A stretch of 64,000 nucleotides of DNA, taken from assembly GCA_020744425.1 (NCBI GenBank), contig JAGMUV010000023.1:744001-808000 (forward strand), written 5' to 3'. The notes under the pieces are model-generated. The model searched no databases. It had not been told where the DNA came from and worked only from the letters and a program-made list of their open reading frames with translations. Both the position numbers and the translations under genes were made by a program. Below are positions 22,529 to 34,100 of the stretch, in pieces (position 1 is the stretch's first letter; the number at the start of each line of letters is the position of its first letter). Source of the DNA: Dactylonectria macrodidyma (lineage: Eukaryota; Ascomycota; Sordariomycetes; Hypocreales; Nectriaceae).

Positions 22529-23334
22529 ACATTTTTTGCCAGTTATTAAGAATCCACCACCCGTTGTGCAGGGTTGATGAATGAATGTGGGTTCCTCTTT
22601 TTGCCCACCTGAAGCAAATCCACCTTGATGGGCCCTGTACTACGAGATATGCTGTGTCATATTTGTCTACATCACCATATGATTCACAAAATCCCTTACT
22701 AGTGGCTATCCTCAAGCTAACCCCCGCATTGCTCCGCCCAATATCGGCAGTCTGGTGGCACAGCGACTGTTGATTCGCGAGTTGAAGTGGAGGTTTGCCT
22801 CGGGAGGAATGCGGGGTTGCGGAGAGTTTACTCGCGTGGCCATTTAGTTGCTAGACTAACTGGCCGACACGCTGCAGGCATACGAGGCAGTTTGAGGGGG
22901 AACATCAGGGCGGAAAGCGATCTGCCACTATTCAGCCCTAGCTTCCGAATCCGAGCGTGGAATCGGATTAAGGGAAGCCGACCTAGATTGACGAAGCGTC
23001 TTATTCGCGGGAACGATGTGGTGACACGGCTTTGCCTCAGGTTGTTTCACAGATGACCATGGAAGTGGGCAAGATCAACACTGCCCCGTCACAGCGCCCT
23101 GAAACTATTCGGCAACGAATCAGGCCAATTCGGCAATTTCGGCCCCAGCGGCTGAAGCCGCTGTGTCACGGTCAAGAGAGGGGTTGCGTGGCATGATAAA
23201 TACCACGATTCGATGCCCTTGTGTTTGGAGAGTCCATTACATCAGATACCCAGATCCAGCCCTATATCCCTTCGCTTTCTGTGTTCTCCGCATCTTCACT
23301 CTATTTCACGCGTTCCTTGTTCCCAAACTTCAAA
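22529..23334. other. Intergenic between tRNA-Val and alcohol-oxidase-like gene
   Basis: Small open frames on both strands show no recognisable protein. 23190-23334 is the pyrimidine-rich leader and promoter of the GMC gene. No copy of the 11-mer found upstream of the other cluster genes was seen here. Confidence 0.4.
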
Positions 23335-25357
23335 ATGGGCCTTTCCACGACTCTCGCGGATGCTGCCCGTGAGGTGGATGTTATCATCGTTGGAGGTGAA
23401 ATGCTCTTCACGACCATGTCCCCGTCAAATTTGCTCACATATTCCCCTCTTCCCTAGGTGGTACCGCCGGATGCATCGTAGCTGGGCGGCTGGCTGAGGC
23501 GGATCCCTCGCTGTCTATCCTGGTTATCGAGCAAGGACAAGACAACTACAATGTCCCCACCGTTACCAATCCGGCTCTTTTCTTAAGCCACCTGGCACCG
23601 ACTAGCACCACAGCCATCTTTTACAAGGGCAACAAGGCAGCTCAACTAGGAGATCGTGAAGCCATCGTTCCGTCTGGAGGCACGCTGGGTGGTGGTTCAT
23701 CCATCAATTTCATGATGTACACCCGAGCCCAACGCTCCGACTTTGACTCTTGGAAAACTCCCGGTTGGTCTGCGGACGAAATGCTCCCATTTCTGAAGAA
23801 AGTAAGCAGAATGTCGGTGAAATTTCCAATTTCTGTACAAACGCTCACGTTTCCAAGCTCGAGACGTATCACGGAGAGGATCCAGACAACATTCATGGCC
23901 GTGATGGCCCGATCCATGTGTCAGACGGAACTCTTCGCGCCGTCAACCCCGAGAGTGATTTCATCAAAGCAGCTGGGGAAATAGGCTGGCCCGAGATCCC
24001 AGACCTCCAGAACCTCAAGTCAATCAATGGGTTCCAGCGGTGGAAACGATACGTGTCACCAGACGGAAAACGCCAGGACACAGCGCACAGGTATCTCCAC
24101 CCTGTGCTTCGCGATGGAAAGCATCCGAACCTGCACGTACTAGTTGAGTCATCTGTTGTTCGCATCCTATTTGACGACAACAAGAGGGCTGTTGGCGTCG
24201 AGTGCATCCCGACTCCCACATTCCAGCCCGCAACTGGCCTTGCCAAGCAGCCCAAGCAAACAATCAAGGCAAGAAAGCTAGTGGTAGTCTCATCTGGAGC
24301 GTGCGGTACACCACCAATTCTCGAGCGGTCTGGATTGGGTGATCCTGCGATCCTCAAGCGAGCTGGAGTCCCAGTGGTTGTTGACCTGCCCGGTGTTGGC
24401 CGAGACTACCAAGATCATAACTTGGTGTTGTACCCATATCGAACGAATCTGCAACCGGACGAGACACTTGACGGTGTTCTTAGCGGCCGCTCAGATGCCG
24501 AAAAGATGATGCAGGAGAACCACAAACTCTTGGGATGGAACGGTATCGACATCTCAGCAAAACTCCGCCCAACCGACTCAGAAATAGCTGAGCTGGGACC
24601 TGAATTCCAGGCTGCTTGGGACAAAGACTTCAAGTCTGTTCCAGATAGACCTTTGATGCTCATGGGACTAGTGTCATGGTAAGTAGAAGACCTATTCCAC
24701 TTGCGGGTACTTTCTCAAGAGCATTGCTAACACAGGTAAATTATTAGCTTCCTCGGAGATCCTACTACCGTACCGGCAGGCCAATATGTTACAACCGGAA
24801 ACTACACGGGTTATCCATACTCAAGAGGGCACATGCACATCACCGGTCCCGAATGTGGTGACACCCTCGATTTCGATGTCGGCTTCTTGACCGATCTGCA
24901 CGACATTGACCTCAAGAAGCAGGTGTGGGCCTATAAAAAGCAGCGCGAGATCATGAGACGCACCAAGATGTATCGGGGAGAGCTGAGCCTAGGACATCCC
25001 GCTTTCTCACCAGACTCTCCCGCGGCATGTATCGAGACTGAGGCAGCGCTATCTGGAGTTAAAGATATCGTCTATTCTGCCGAGGACGACAAGGCGATTG
25101 AGAAATGGATTCGAGAGAACCTCAACACAACGTGGCACTCTATTGGCACCGCAAAGATGGCTCCGAGGGAGGACTTTGGTGTCGTCGACGGCAGTCTCGA
25201 CGTCTACGGGACTAAGGGTTTGAAGATCGCTGATCTTAGCATTCCGCCGGAGAATGTCGGCGCGAATACGAACAACACTGCACTTGTGGTTGGAGAAAAG
25301 GCAGCGGATATCATCATTAAAGAGCTGGGCTTGGCTAGCCATGTGGTGAAGCTGTGA
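23335..25357 (+). CDS. GMC oxidoreductase, alcohol (methanol) oxidase-like (four exons)
   Basis: Exons 23335-23395, 23458-23801, 23858-24678 and 24748-25357, giving 611 residues. The first join produces VDVIIVGGGTAGCIVAGRLA, the FAD dinucleotide-binding motif split by an intron. GGTLGGGSSINFMMYTR is the first GMC signature at about residues 95-111. Later features are GLGDPAILKRAGVPVVVDLPGVG, GQYVTTGNYTGYPYSRG (characteristic of fungal alcohol oxidases), the catalytic region TWHSIGTAKM and PENVGANTNNTALVVGEKAAD. The enzyme should oxidise a primary alcohol to an aldehyde with release of H2O2. Classical methanol oxidases are peroxisomal; this one ends in VKL, which is not a clear PTS1. Residue count is somewhat below the usual ~660. 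It is likely the right edge of the metabolic cluster (inference). Confidence 0.9.
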
Positions 25358-25437
25358 TATATTAACAGGCACTTAATAAACTTTCCAGGTTCCTAGTCTT
25401 GGACCAGTTAGTCAGACTAGTAGCCAGTCTCAGCATC

Positions 25438-25944
25438 TCAGTCTAAGACAACATCGCACCAGGTGTTCCCATATTCAACTAATCTATAAACAAGAAGCAG
25501 CTCCAGCAGCTCGGCCAGTTCGCCATGCCCTCTTTTAAGGGCCCAGGATAACAGTGTCAAGACTAAGTCATCATTCACGTCCAAAAAAACACTTCCTGTT
25601 TCAAGAAGCATCTTGAATACCTCAGCATGTGTTTGGGTGGCTGACCCTGATACCCACATTTCGCTTTTTAGAAGGCTTGCGTCAGCCTCGACATCCGATG
25701 CATCATGTAGTATCATCATGAACATGGCATGTCCATATGGAGCGCCTGACCACATCGGGACCAGACCTGTTTCATTTGTGAAGTCAACGTCGACTTTTCC
25801 TGTTTGGACAAGCATTTTGACTACTGTTAAATGGCGGTTCCTAGTAGCCAAAGTCAAAGCTGTTCTACGACCGAAGTCTTTCAAGTTAATATTGACCCCC
25901 GTCGTTTCCAGAAGCAAGGTGTACATGACTGACATGGATGCCAC
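25438..25944 (-). pseudogene. Ankyrin-repeat protein fragment
   Basis: A 168-codon frame with about four degenerate ankyrin repeats. It includes GRRTALTLATRNRHLTVVKMLVQTGKVDVDF, a consensus-like repeat that I read in two parts. EVFKMLLETGSVFLDVNDD and LLSWALKRGHGELAELLELL follow. There is no N-terminal domain and no start context, and the repeat consensus is lost at the left end, so it looks like the 3' end of a larger NACHT-ankyrin or similar gene. A different protein fragment lies immediately upstream on the opposite strand, which suggests rearrangement. It could be a short expressed protein, but I favour a relic. Confidence 0.5.
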
Positions 25945-26113
25945 CGGTGATTATGCATGCAGCGAAATTAGCTCACTCGTGTTGACCCTGCCCAACACAA
26001 AGCTGAAGGGAGCGATCAATGCGGCCAACACGGGTGGTCAAGTAGACATCTCTCTTGATGGGAAGAGTCGGTGGGTTGTCACGTCTGACTCGTACTTGAG
26101 CCCTCTGTCTTAG
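25932..26113 (+). pseudogene. C-terminal fragment of a secreted repeat (beta-helix-like) protein
   Basis: In this frame the last ~60 codons before the TAG at 26111-26113 read as a coherent piece: KLKGAINAANTG, then VDISLDGKSRWVVTSDSYL and a short end. A Leu-x-Gly-x-Ile...Ser-Leu-Asp-x-x-Ser-x-Trp-x-Val-Thr-x-Asp-Ser-Tyr-Leu pattern is typical of the C-terminal region of some fungal secreted cell-surface repeat proteins (family recalled, not searched). Upstream codons in the same frame are antisense to the ankyrin fragment and are not part of it. There is no start or signal peptide. Likely a truncated relic. Confidence 0.35.
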
Positions 26114-26950
26114 GAAAAAAAAGAGCTAGGTTGCCAAGAACGGCAACAAGGTCTATGTAAGTAATAAGGCCATCAGGGTCATGCAACGTCACCACGGCGC
26201 ATGCCCGGGTCATAACAATCCTTAAGCCTAGTTAGTCGCTTCGCCCGCTTTCTAAGCTGCTCGGTTTGCAGGGCGCAGGTTTTTACGCGATCGTAGCAAA
26301 ACCCGCAGAATTGACTTGGTGCCCAGTCTTTCTCGCAGTATTCTAAGCTCGTGTTCGCCCTCAACTGGGAAAATCACTTAGCCTGTGGCAACATAGAATG
26401 GACAAGCGTCCCTGGTAACTTACATGAAGCATACGGCAAGAATGGACCCCGATGACAAAGAAGATTGGAATCAAGCTGTGCACATCGTATCATTGGCTAA
26501 TCCAATAGCGCATTTTCTTTGTTTCATCATATTTATATCGCATGCGCGAGGTCGGGGACCAAACTGTGGAGGAGGCAATACGATGCTTATCTCACGTAAT
26601 GCCAACAGGCTCACACTGACCAACTGATGCCCCGTCCGTATAGCTTCGCCACCATGACAGATCCACAGTTAGCCCAGCTGAAGAATGATTTTGCAGCCAA
26701 ACGAAGCATTCTGTCAGCAGGTGCTAGCCGCCTGCCTCAACTCACGCTGTGCCTGTAGTTTGACTCGAACTCTCAGAGCATCAGCCCTACCTCAAACCAG
26801 ACTCATTCCTCTATAAATCGCATTGCCCTCCAGTTTTGTAAAGCGCATCATCAACCACAAACACATACTACTTTAAATAGTAAATCAAGGTGTGTAACAA
26901 GTCTCGCAGACCAAGTCATTCTACTAACCATCTTAGTTTAACGTATCAGA
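26114..26950. other. Intergenic: promoter of the 8-cysteine secreted protein
   Basis: No supported gene. A TATA box CTCTATAAATCGC lies at 26811-26823, about 130 bp upstream of the start. An A/C-rich leader follows, with a possible 5'-UTR intron between about 26890 and 26937 (GTGTGTAAC...CTTAG). Confidence 0.4.
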
Positions 26951-27409
26951 ATGCAGCTCCCTACGATCCCCACGGCCATCTTGGTCGTAGCTCAACTCCT
27001 GTCAGGAGTCGAAGCCAATTATGAAGCGCACAAAGCCACGCAAATAAACTTTTACAAAGACAACATATGCACCAACTACGCGGGAGAAATGGCCTTTTGG
27101 TTCTTGAATGACGCATACAAGAACCCCTTGACGGGATACATGACACGCTTCCGCGGCGGCGTCGAAGGCGATTGCCACGACTTTCGACAACCCAAGGGTA
27201 CAAAGAGCATCAACACGGCCAACTGCTGGTTTAAAGATGGCCAGAACTGGGGCGGCTGGTGCAGTTGCATCGTCTGGGATGACTGGGGATGCAAGGGTAA
27301 CCAAAAGGAGACTGTGGATCATTGCGTGCCTAGTCGGAGTGATGCTGGATGGCAGTGGAAGAGTTCGAGGTGCTGGATTCTCACGGATCCCCCTGGATTC
27401 CCAAACTAG
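26951..27409 (+). CDS. Small secreted cysteine-rich protein (152 aa, 8 Cys)
   Basis: An intronless 152-residue protein with a clear signal peptide of about 22 residues (hydrophobic AILVVAQLLSGVEA). The mature part has eight cysteines (ICT, DCH, NCW, WCSC, GCK, HCV, RCW), enough for four disulfides, and is unusually rich in Trp (several W-x-W and GW pairs in the second half). No enzyme motif is apparent. Size, secretion and cysteine content fit a candidate effector or other apoplastic small secreted protein. I do not recognise a named family. A good TATA box and a 5' leader lie upstream. Terminal sequence PPGFPN. Confidence 0.75.
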   Translation: MQLPTIPTAILVVAQLLSGVEANYEAHKATQINFYKDNICTNYAGEMAFWFLNDAYKNPLTGYMTRFRGGVEGDCHDFRQPKGTKSINTANCWFKDGQNWGGWCSCIVWDDWGCKGNQKETVDHCVPSRSDAGWQWKSSRCWILTDPPGFPN

Positions 27410-27724
27410 GTGACCATCAAGCAGTTCACATTGCGATCAACTCTTGTTAGAATTACACGGTACGGAGAGTAGCCTCACTCAGACCCATTGGTAATATTAG
27501 GTGAATTGGCGTCTTTTAATATGGAGTACAGTCCTTGTCTGCTCTCAAATGTCCCAAAAATGTTGTAATTAGATACCAGGGGCCGACATAAATCATCGGA
27601 CCTAATTTTACATGATAACCGCTCTCGGTCTTTTCTCATATGAACAGCCGGGTTTGAGTGACGACATGGTCGCTTTATATACTACAATCGACCTCCAGCA
27701 TTGTCATTCCACTCCCAAGTTCCC
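27410..27724. other. Short intergenic region between convergent genes
   Basis: 3' flank shared by the 8-cysteine protein and the GMC pseudogene. AT-rich near 27480-27620; nothing else seen. Confidence 0.4.
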
Positions 27725-29424
27725 TTAAAATCTTTTAGAAACCTTGAGGATCTTTTTTGCAGCATGCACGGCGGCGACCATGATGGAGGCCTGCGTGTTG
27801 CCAGTGGGAACCTCAGGGTGCATGCTGCCATCCGCAACGAAGATGTTCTTGGTACCCCAGACGCGCGCATCGGGGCTAACCACACTCTTTCCGTCGTTCT
27901 TGGCACCCATGTTCGCAGAGCCGAGGTGGTGGTTGCCACTGTAGAAAACCTCGAGAAGTGAGGTAGAAGTCAGGTTCTCAGGAACAGTCAAGACACTATC
28001 GGGCTTCCTAGCGTAGCTAAGAATCTCGTCGAGGAAGGTCGTAACAGCCTCTCGGTCACCAGCAGTGTTGATAAGCGGCGTCTTGGTGATGATAGTCCTG
28101 CCCTCAGAGGTGATCTCCAGGGTTCCGGTGGAGGTCAAGCCGTGAGTAAGATAGACCTTGGCCTCGACGGTGTTGTTGGACCCAGGAGGGGCATTGACTG
28201 TGCCTTGGATGTAGCGAGTGATGCCATCACTGCACTCGATAGGCTTCCAGAAGTTGAGGCGCTGCCCAGACTGAGCGAGGAGACCACTTCCCTGAGCGAA
28301 CAGGTCGACGTTCTCCTGGGAGGGCTCCAGCCAAGCAGCTCGAGGTAGAGTCTCAATGGCCTCCCTGATTTGGAACGGGACGACAATAATGGGGTGGTCC
28401 TTGAGGTACTGTCCAACAGGGAGGTTGAGCCACTGGGACTTGGGAGGAAGGGTAATGTTGGTGGAGCCGGACTGGACAATCTTGAGCTGCGCTGTAGGTC
28501 CAATACCAGAGTTGAAGAGGACTCGGGGAGTCGAGTGGGTGCCGGCGGACAGAACCACGGAACCGCCCTTGTTCAGCTTAATGATCTCGCGAGAGCCATC
28601 GTCATGCTGGACCTCGACGCCGGTAGCGATGGGGCCGTTACGGACCACGCGGAGGACCATAGCGTTGAGTTCGAGGTTGAAGTTAGAGAGAGCCTCGGCA
28701 TCGGGGAGGATGTCGCGGACTGGGCCACCTCTCAAGCCATTGCTGATCTACTCATCGTCAATACCGTCCACCACACCTTCTAATCAAGGTATCAACGACT
28801 TACCAACCACGGAGGGTGAGTGTAGACGGTGTCCTTAGACTCGACATCGTTGAGTGCATCGACCTCGTCCCAGCCGTTGCTCTCCAAGAACTCTGACATA
28901 AGCTCGTAGGCAGTGTCATCGTAACGCTTTCAATCTGATGAGGAAAGAATGGTGCCAGGAAGACGCTCGTAGAGACTCTCAGCGGCATCGGACAAGCCAT
29001 CCTCCCACCGCCAACCCTTGGGCCAACCCTCGAAATCGGCGCCGCGGGGCTTGACGTACATCATGGCATTCAACATAGTCGAGCCACCAAGAAGACAGCC
29101 TCCCGATGCACCAATGTCCCGGCACCACTGGATAGTAGGCGACGTATCGGTGAAGTAAGCCATGCCGGGCACATCATACATGGTGATGGTGTTGTTCCAC
29201 GCCATGAGGTCGTCACGGTTACCGGTGCTGTAGAACGAACGACCACCTCGCTCGACGAGAAGAACGCTGTGGCCGGCTGAGGCAAGGCGCTCGGCGACGA
29301 CCAGGCCAGAGGCACCAGCGCCAGCAACGATGTAGTCGTAGCTGATCTTTCTGGTGGTAGTCTTTCCAGCCACCACAGTTGAAGCCAAGCCCAAAAGGGC
29401 TGAGCCGACAAGAGTGAACTTCAT
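27725..29424 (-). pseudogene. Secreted GMC oxidoreductase, cellobiose-dehydrogenase-like, interrupted by one in-frame TGA
   Basis: Exons 29424-28804 and 28747-27725 with a 56-bp intron (GTAAGT...GTAG). Total is about 547 codons with an internal TGA at codon 165 (28932-28930). The protein starts with a signal peptide (MKFTLVGSALLGLASTVVAG), then FAD motif DYIVAGAGASGLVVAERLA and GCLLGGSTMLNAMMYVKP. The middle has VVLSAGTHSTPRVLFNSGIG, and the end has NHHLGSANMG (catalytic His) and PEVPTGNTQASIMVA. This is the flavodehydrogenase of AA3 cellobiose-dehydrogenase type, without cytochrome or cellulose-binding domains. The TGA falls where Gly precedes KRYDD; reading resumes in the same frame and no intron removes it. 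A GGA-to-TGA transversion, a sequencing error or stop readthrough are the alternatives. Confidence 0.75.
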
Positions 29425-31174
29425 TTTGCCGTCAAGTTGAAGACAATGAGATGGTGAGACAAGCCTAGTCGAGAACCGAATGAATCCGGGATGAAGAGCT
29501 GGGGGCATGCAATATATGTAATCTAGATTAGATGGGATTGATAAACGTCACAGCCCACTCTCGGGATCAAATGAGGCAATGATATTCCAACCCAGGATGT
29601 CAGAAAGGGTATCTAATTAGACTATATGAGACGGAACCTCGCCGCTGCTCATCTCTCCATTTCCAGCACCATCCTGCAAGAATGCCACGTGGTTCTGAGT
29701 TATGCATCAGATCATGTCTCGATCTGTGAGCTGACATCATCCCGCCATTTGGCCTACAAAGATCATACCGGTACCAAGATACAGATAGCACTCCAGTAAG
29801 AAGATCATTCTCTCGAGTCTATCAGATACAGTACCTCATGGGGTCAAGGCAATCACCAGCTTCTGACCGGTGCGCCGAATACTAGAGAAAATTTGTCGTC
29901 ACTACTCCGACCCGACTAAAGCAGCATCTTGATCAATAAGCGAATGCGGTCAAGTCAGCCCGGCAGGCACCTCGACTTCGATTCGGGCCTCTTGCACCCG
30001 ACTCTACCGAAGCTAGTGGGTTATCAGATGGAGAATGTCAAGGGTCATCAAACACCGTTCATGCCGATCCCTGAAAATTCCACTTTAGTTTAGGGACAAT
30101 TAAGCATAAAAATGCCTCAAATCTCTCAAGTCCCTCATCCTATAGAGAAACCGGATCAAAATTGCTTTCGTTCCTTGTCAACTTTGACATTAGCAGGCCA
30201 GAGTCACCCAATTCCTTGGGATGTGTGTCAGGCGCTTTGCCAGTCTTGCGATTGCAAGGCAAGAAATACATCTCCTTGCGGCAACCGAAGGTTGGCCAAG
30301 AGAAAATGAGATGAAGCAACTCCTTACTTAGGAAGCCCCCACTGCCGATCTGACTTAAAAACGAGTCCGTTGTCGGCGAAAGGTCTCTATTGGGGGACAA
30401 TGCTACATAGCCTTGTGGATACGCTTAGACCATCGGATGGCTCTCCGAACTGGATAAATTCTTTGCAGACCTATCATGGCAGGTAGGGTTGTTCAATCCT
30501 ACATCATTACACGATTTAGACTCGCACCGCCACATTGAAGGCAAATTTCTTGTCGAAAAAGTGGCTTTCCAACCTTGTTCTGCAGGGACAGGATTTGCAA
30601 AGACCCCCACACCAAGTCGTTCTTGCTAGTGATGATGTTGTTTTTCGAATACGAATGATGTTGAAAAGTTTCAGCCGCCCACTCAGATTGGTGGTACTCG
30701 CTTCACGTGATACCTGGACAGTGCAAATTACGCCCCTTTACAACCCAGAATATTGAGTGTAACACACTAGAACATCAATATCGATCCTTTCACTCGCCGT
30801 TCTCGAAGATCCAAAAAAAAAACAGAGAGAAAATACATTGTCCGTTGACCATTAGTTTGCCGTCAATGTGCCTAAATTCCAAACCCCAGGCTTGGCAGTC
30901 AACATGCCCATACACTTAGACCAAACGACGGACCTGTTGCGCACTCTGAGGAAGGAGAGCAGAGAATGCAAAATGAGAACAGGTCAACAATGCGGACCTG
31001 CGTACCTAGTATCCCGGGCAGAGCCAAATTCGAGGGTACTGCCGCAAAGTGGACAACATTGAGCATCGTTGAATATACAGTCCAGAGGACATTGCCTGAA
31101 GGGTCCACTTGAGATGCCAGTATGCCCAGGTCTGGCATTTCCCGTTAGCCTAGAGAATAACAGCGCATCTTTTG
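29425..31174. other. Gene-poor intergenic region
   Basis: About 1.75 kb with only short unsupported ORFs on both strands. 29425-29520 is the GMC leader and promoter. A poly-A tract lies near 30813-30823. No repeats, tRNA or conserved protein fragment recognised. Confidence 0.4.
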
Positions 31175-34100
31175 TTATCTGTACCACTTCTCGGCGATAG
31201 AAAGTCGATGGGCTCGAACGATGGTGGCCGCCAATTCAGTATCCTGGACCACTTTCCAATCTTCTTGTAGCAACACCTCGGCCCATTCCCTATCCTCGCA
31301 GCGCTTTTCAAGAAAGTTGCGCCGCATCTTTTCATAGAGCAACCTTATCCTTCGCGAGGAAGAGCGGGATGTAGCCAAGTCAGAAGCCACTGCGTATCTG
31401 TCCCTAATTACGGCCAATGGTTTCTGACAGATACGGACCGTGTCGTAGTCCGGATGTACCTCATTGAGCCTCCTTTCAAACTCGCCCCAATACGCATTGA
31501 CCCAGCTCGTGTACACTAAGTCAGGGAACACGTCCGCTTCAAGCATCTTTTGCAACACCACCAGCCAAACTTGCCATTCATGTGCATCCGTAGGTTCCCA
31601 GTTCAAGGCACGATGCCAGGCAGACGGGCTGCGTGGCAAGGCACGCAGGAATACGGACTCACGGCGACGGAGATCTGCGCCATGCTCAATGCAAAGATCA
31701 AGGATATTCAGGCCGTACTGCCAGGACTGGACATCGAAGCGTGGATCGTTCGCGTAGAACAAGCCCTCGAGCACAATCTGGGAGGCATCAACCTCTGCCG
31801 CGCTGAGCTCTTCGGGATTGGCGCGTTGTTCCGCGGCTCGCTCTAAAACATCCTTCACATATTGCACTAGACCATGCCGAGCAGCTAGAAAAAGCATGTA
31901 ATCAAACGGAGGTTTGCTCGATGAGTAATAACCGCCAACATCAGTGAACCAATGGATGGAACTTCGGCCGTGCCGTAATCGCCAGTGGACGTTCGCTTGC
32001 CAGTGCGAATGCATGACTTCCTCAAGCTCTTCCATGATAAGCGCCTCCGAGTTCCCGGTCAAAGCTTCTGCCCAGGCACACTCGTGGAGCACACATCGCG
32101 CCTTTGTCAGGATGTCGCGATACTGATAATCACTTCGGGGGTCCTGCCTGCTGGTTTTAATTTCCCGGATCAAGGCGCAGAGCAGGGATATGCCTGGGTG
32201 GAGCGTGTCCGTAGATGTTTGACTGTGAATTTGAGTCCAGATGTCTTCTTTCTCGAGGAAGGCAACGACTGATTTATGAAGGAATCCCACCTCGTCTGTC
32301 GGAGAAATGCCCAGGGCTCCATCGACTGGATGAGCTTGAGTCGTCTGAATCTCTAATAGACCACAACTGTGGCCTTGAACGAAGCCTCGCATCTGACGAC
32401 AAAGTCTAATGTCATTGTCCCCTATGGGTTCTATCTTGGCGTCAATGACAGCGTCGGGGTTGTCATCCATGGCATATGCGAGCCTGACAACGGTCATCTT
32501 CTCTGCTTGCGAGCTCTTGCTGGCGTGGTACATTATTCGAAGGAGCGCGAATAGCCGATTTCTGTATCTTGGGTCCAAGTCTTTGAACATCGTGGAGTAG
32601 AGCTTGTCGAGGTCTGTGGGAAGTCCATCCACAAGTTTCAAAAGCTCATCGATGCGTGAAAAGTTTGCGAGTCCCATTCTCATCGCCTTGCAAACGAGAG
32701 AAACCCAGAGGAACACGCCACAGGATTTGTCCACTACGGTTGCGATAATGAGATGCGCATTGCTAGGCGACAATGCGGCAATGCCGGAATAAGAAGCTAG
32801 GTTTCCTCGAATGTATGTTTCCATGTCCCCTCGGGTAAGCAGTTGTAGCTTGATAGAAACGCACCCGTTAAATGCCTGCTCGCACGTAGGTGTCGGCCGA
32901 CTCGACATTACAATCTTGACATTTGGAGAAGCTGTGGACCGCAAAAAGTCAACGAGCTGGAGATGATCGCCGGCGCATTCATCCACTCCATCGACAAAAA
33001 GGCACATCATTCCAGGCGAAACCGTCTGGCTAGCCAGCAGTTTGAAGGCCTCTTTTAGTTCGACTAGAGATGGCTCATGCGACACGAGTGATTGGCGAGC
33101 AAACTTCCGAGAAAGAACTGGAAAGACCACCGGGATCAGTTCAGGATGCTGACTCAATATCTCGTAGAGGATCGAGCGCAACAGTCCCTCTTGGGACCGT
33201 TGAAGGGCAATGCCTCCCGAGGCCCAGAAGAAGAAGGAAGCGCAGCGTATTGGTCGGCCGTCAGCCCACGCGGCTAGAAGATCAGTTGTCCGAGACGAAC
33301 TGACAAGGAATTTGAGGAAGGTAGATTTTCCTGAGCCGGCTTTGCCATTGACCCAGTAGCAACCGGTTCCTTCGCGAAGCCAGGTGGATAATCGGTTCCA
33401 TTCCTCGAAGCCAGACATATCAGGACTGAAAGCCCACTGAAACGTTGACCCGTATGCATCTGCCACTTCCATCTCTCGATCGCGCATAAACCTGAACCAC
33501 AAGAAATTTAGGATGACTTCTTGTATTTTATCCAAGTCCTGGAGCCCGTCCTCGTGCAGGTCGAATGGCCCCGTGCCGAGGGTCCCTCTAAGTGTCGTCA
33601 TGGCAGCGATAGTCTCCTCATGTCGGATCTGGGCTCGCCGGCTTTCATTCTCGCTCTCGCGTAAGATTTTCCCGATCCCAGTAGTAAAGAAGTTGCTGTT
33701 ATTCAGGAGAGCGTCGGCAATCCTTCTTGTCTCCGTTTCCAATGTCCGGTATCGCTCGTCGCTCTGTGCGGCATGGAACTCGGTGTTGAGCTTGAGAGAG
33801 ACCACCAGCCTCAATACCAGCTCATTCTTGAACGAATCAAGCTTGTTCATGATATCTGACACCTTCTTTCTCATTGCCGTGGCTCTCAGGGCTTGTCGCA
33901 CGCTTTTAAGCGTCTGTCGTTTGCCTCCGCATTGCTCCACATATTCCAGGACCAGCGCGAGCTCGTCGGCAACTGCCGCCGTCTCATCGCCAAGGTTTAT
34001 AAGTTTCTACTTGGCAGGGTTAGTAGCCGTGGCTTTAAACTCTCGCGTTGCAACGACTCGCACACCTGTTCTTCGTCCCGTAAGGTCTCCGCCGAAGGGG

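Noticed and set aside
7845..25357. Polyketide or non-ribosomal peptide synthase backbone gene
   Set aside because: No KS, AT, A, C or carrier motifs seen on either strand. The cluster is reported as lacking a backbone in this window.
28940..28975. Intron that would remove the TGA in the GMC gene
   Set aside because: The only GT...AG pairs nearby are 30-43 bp apart, shorter than any other intron here, and they do not remove the TGA.
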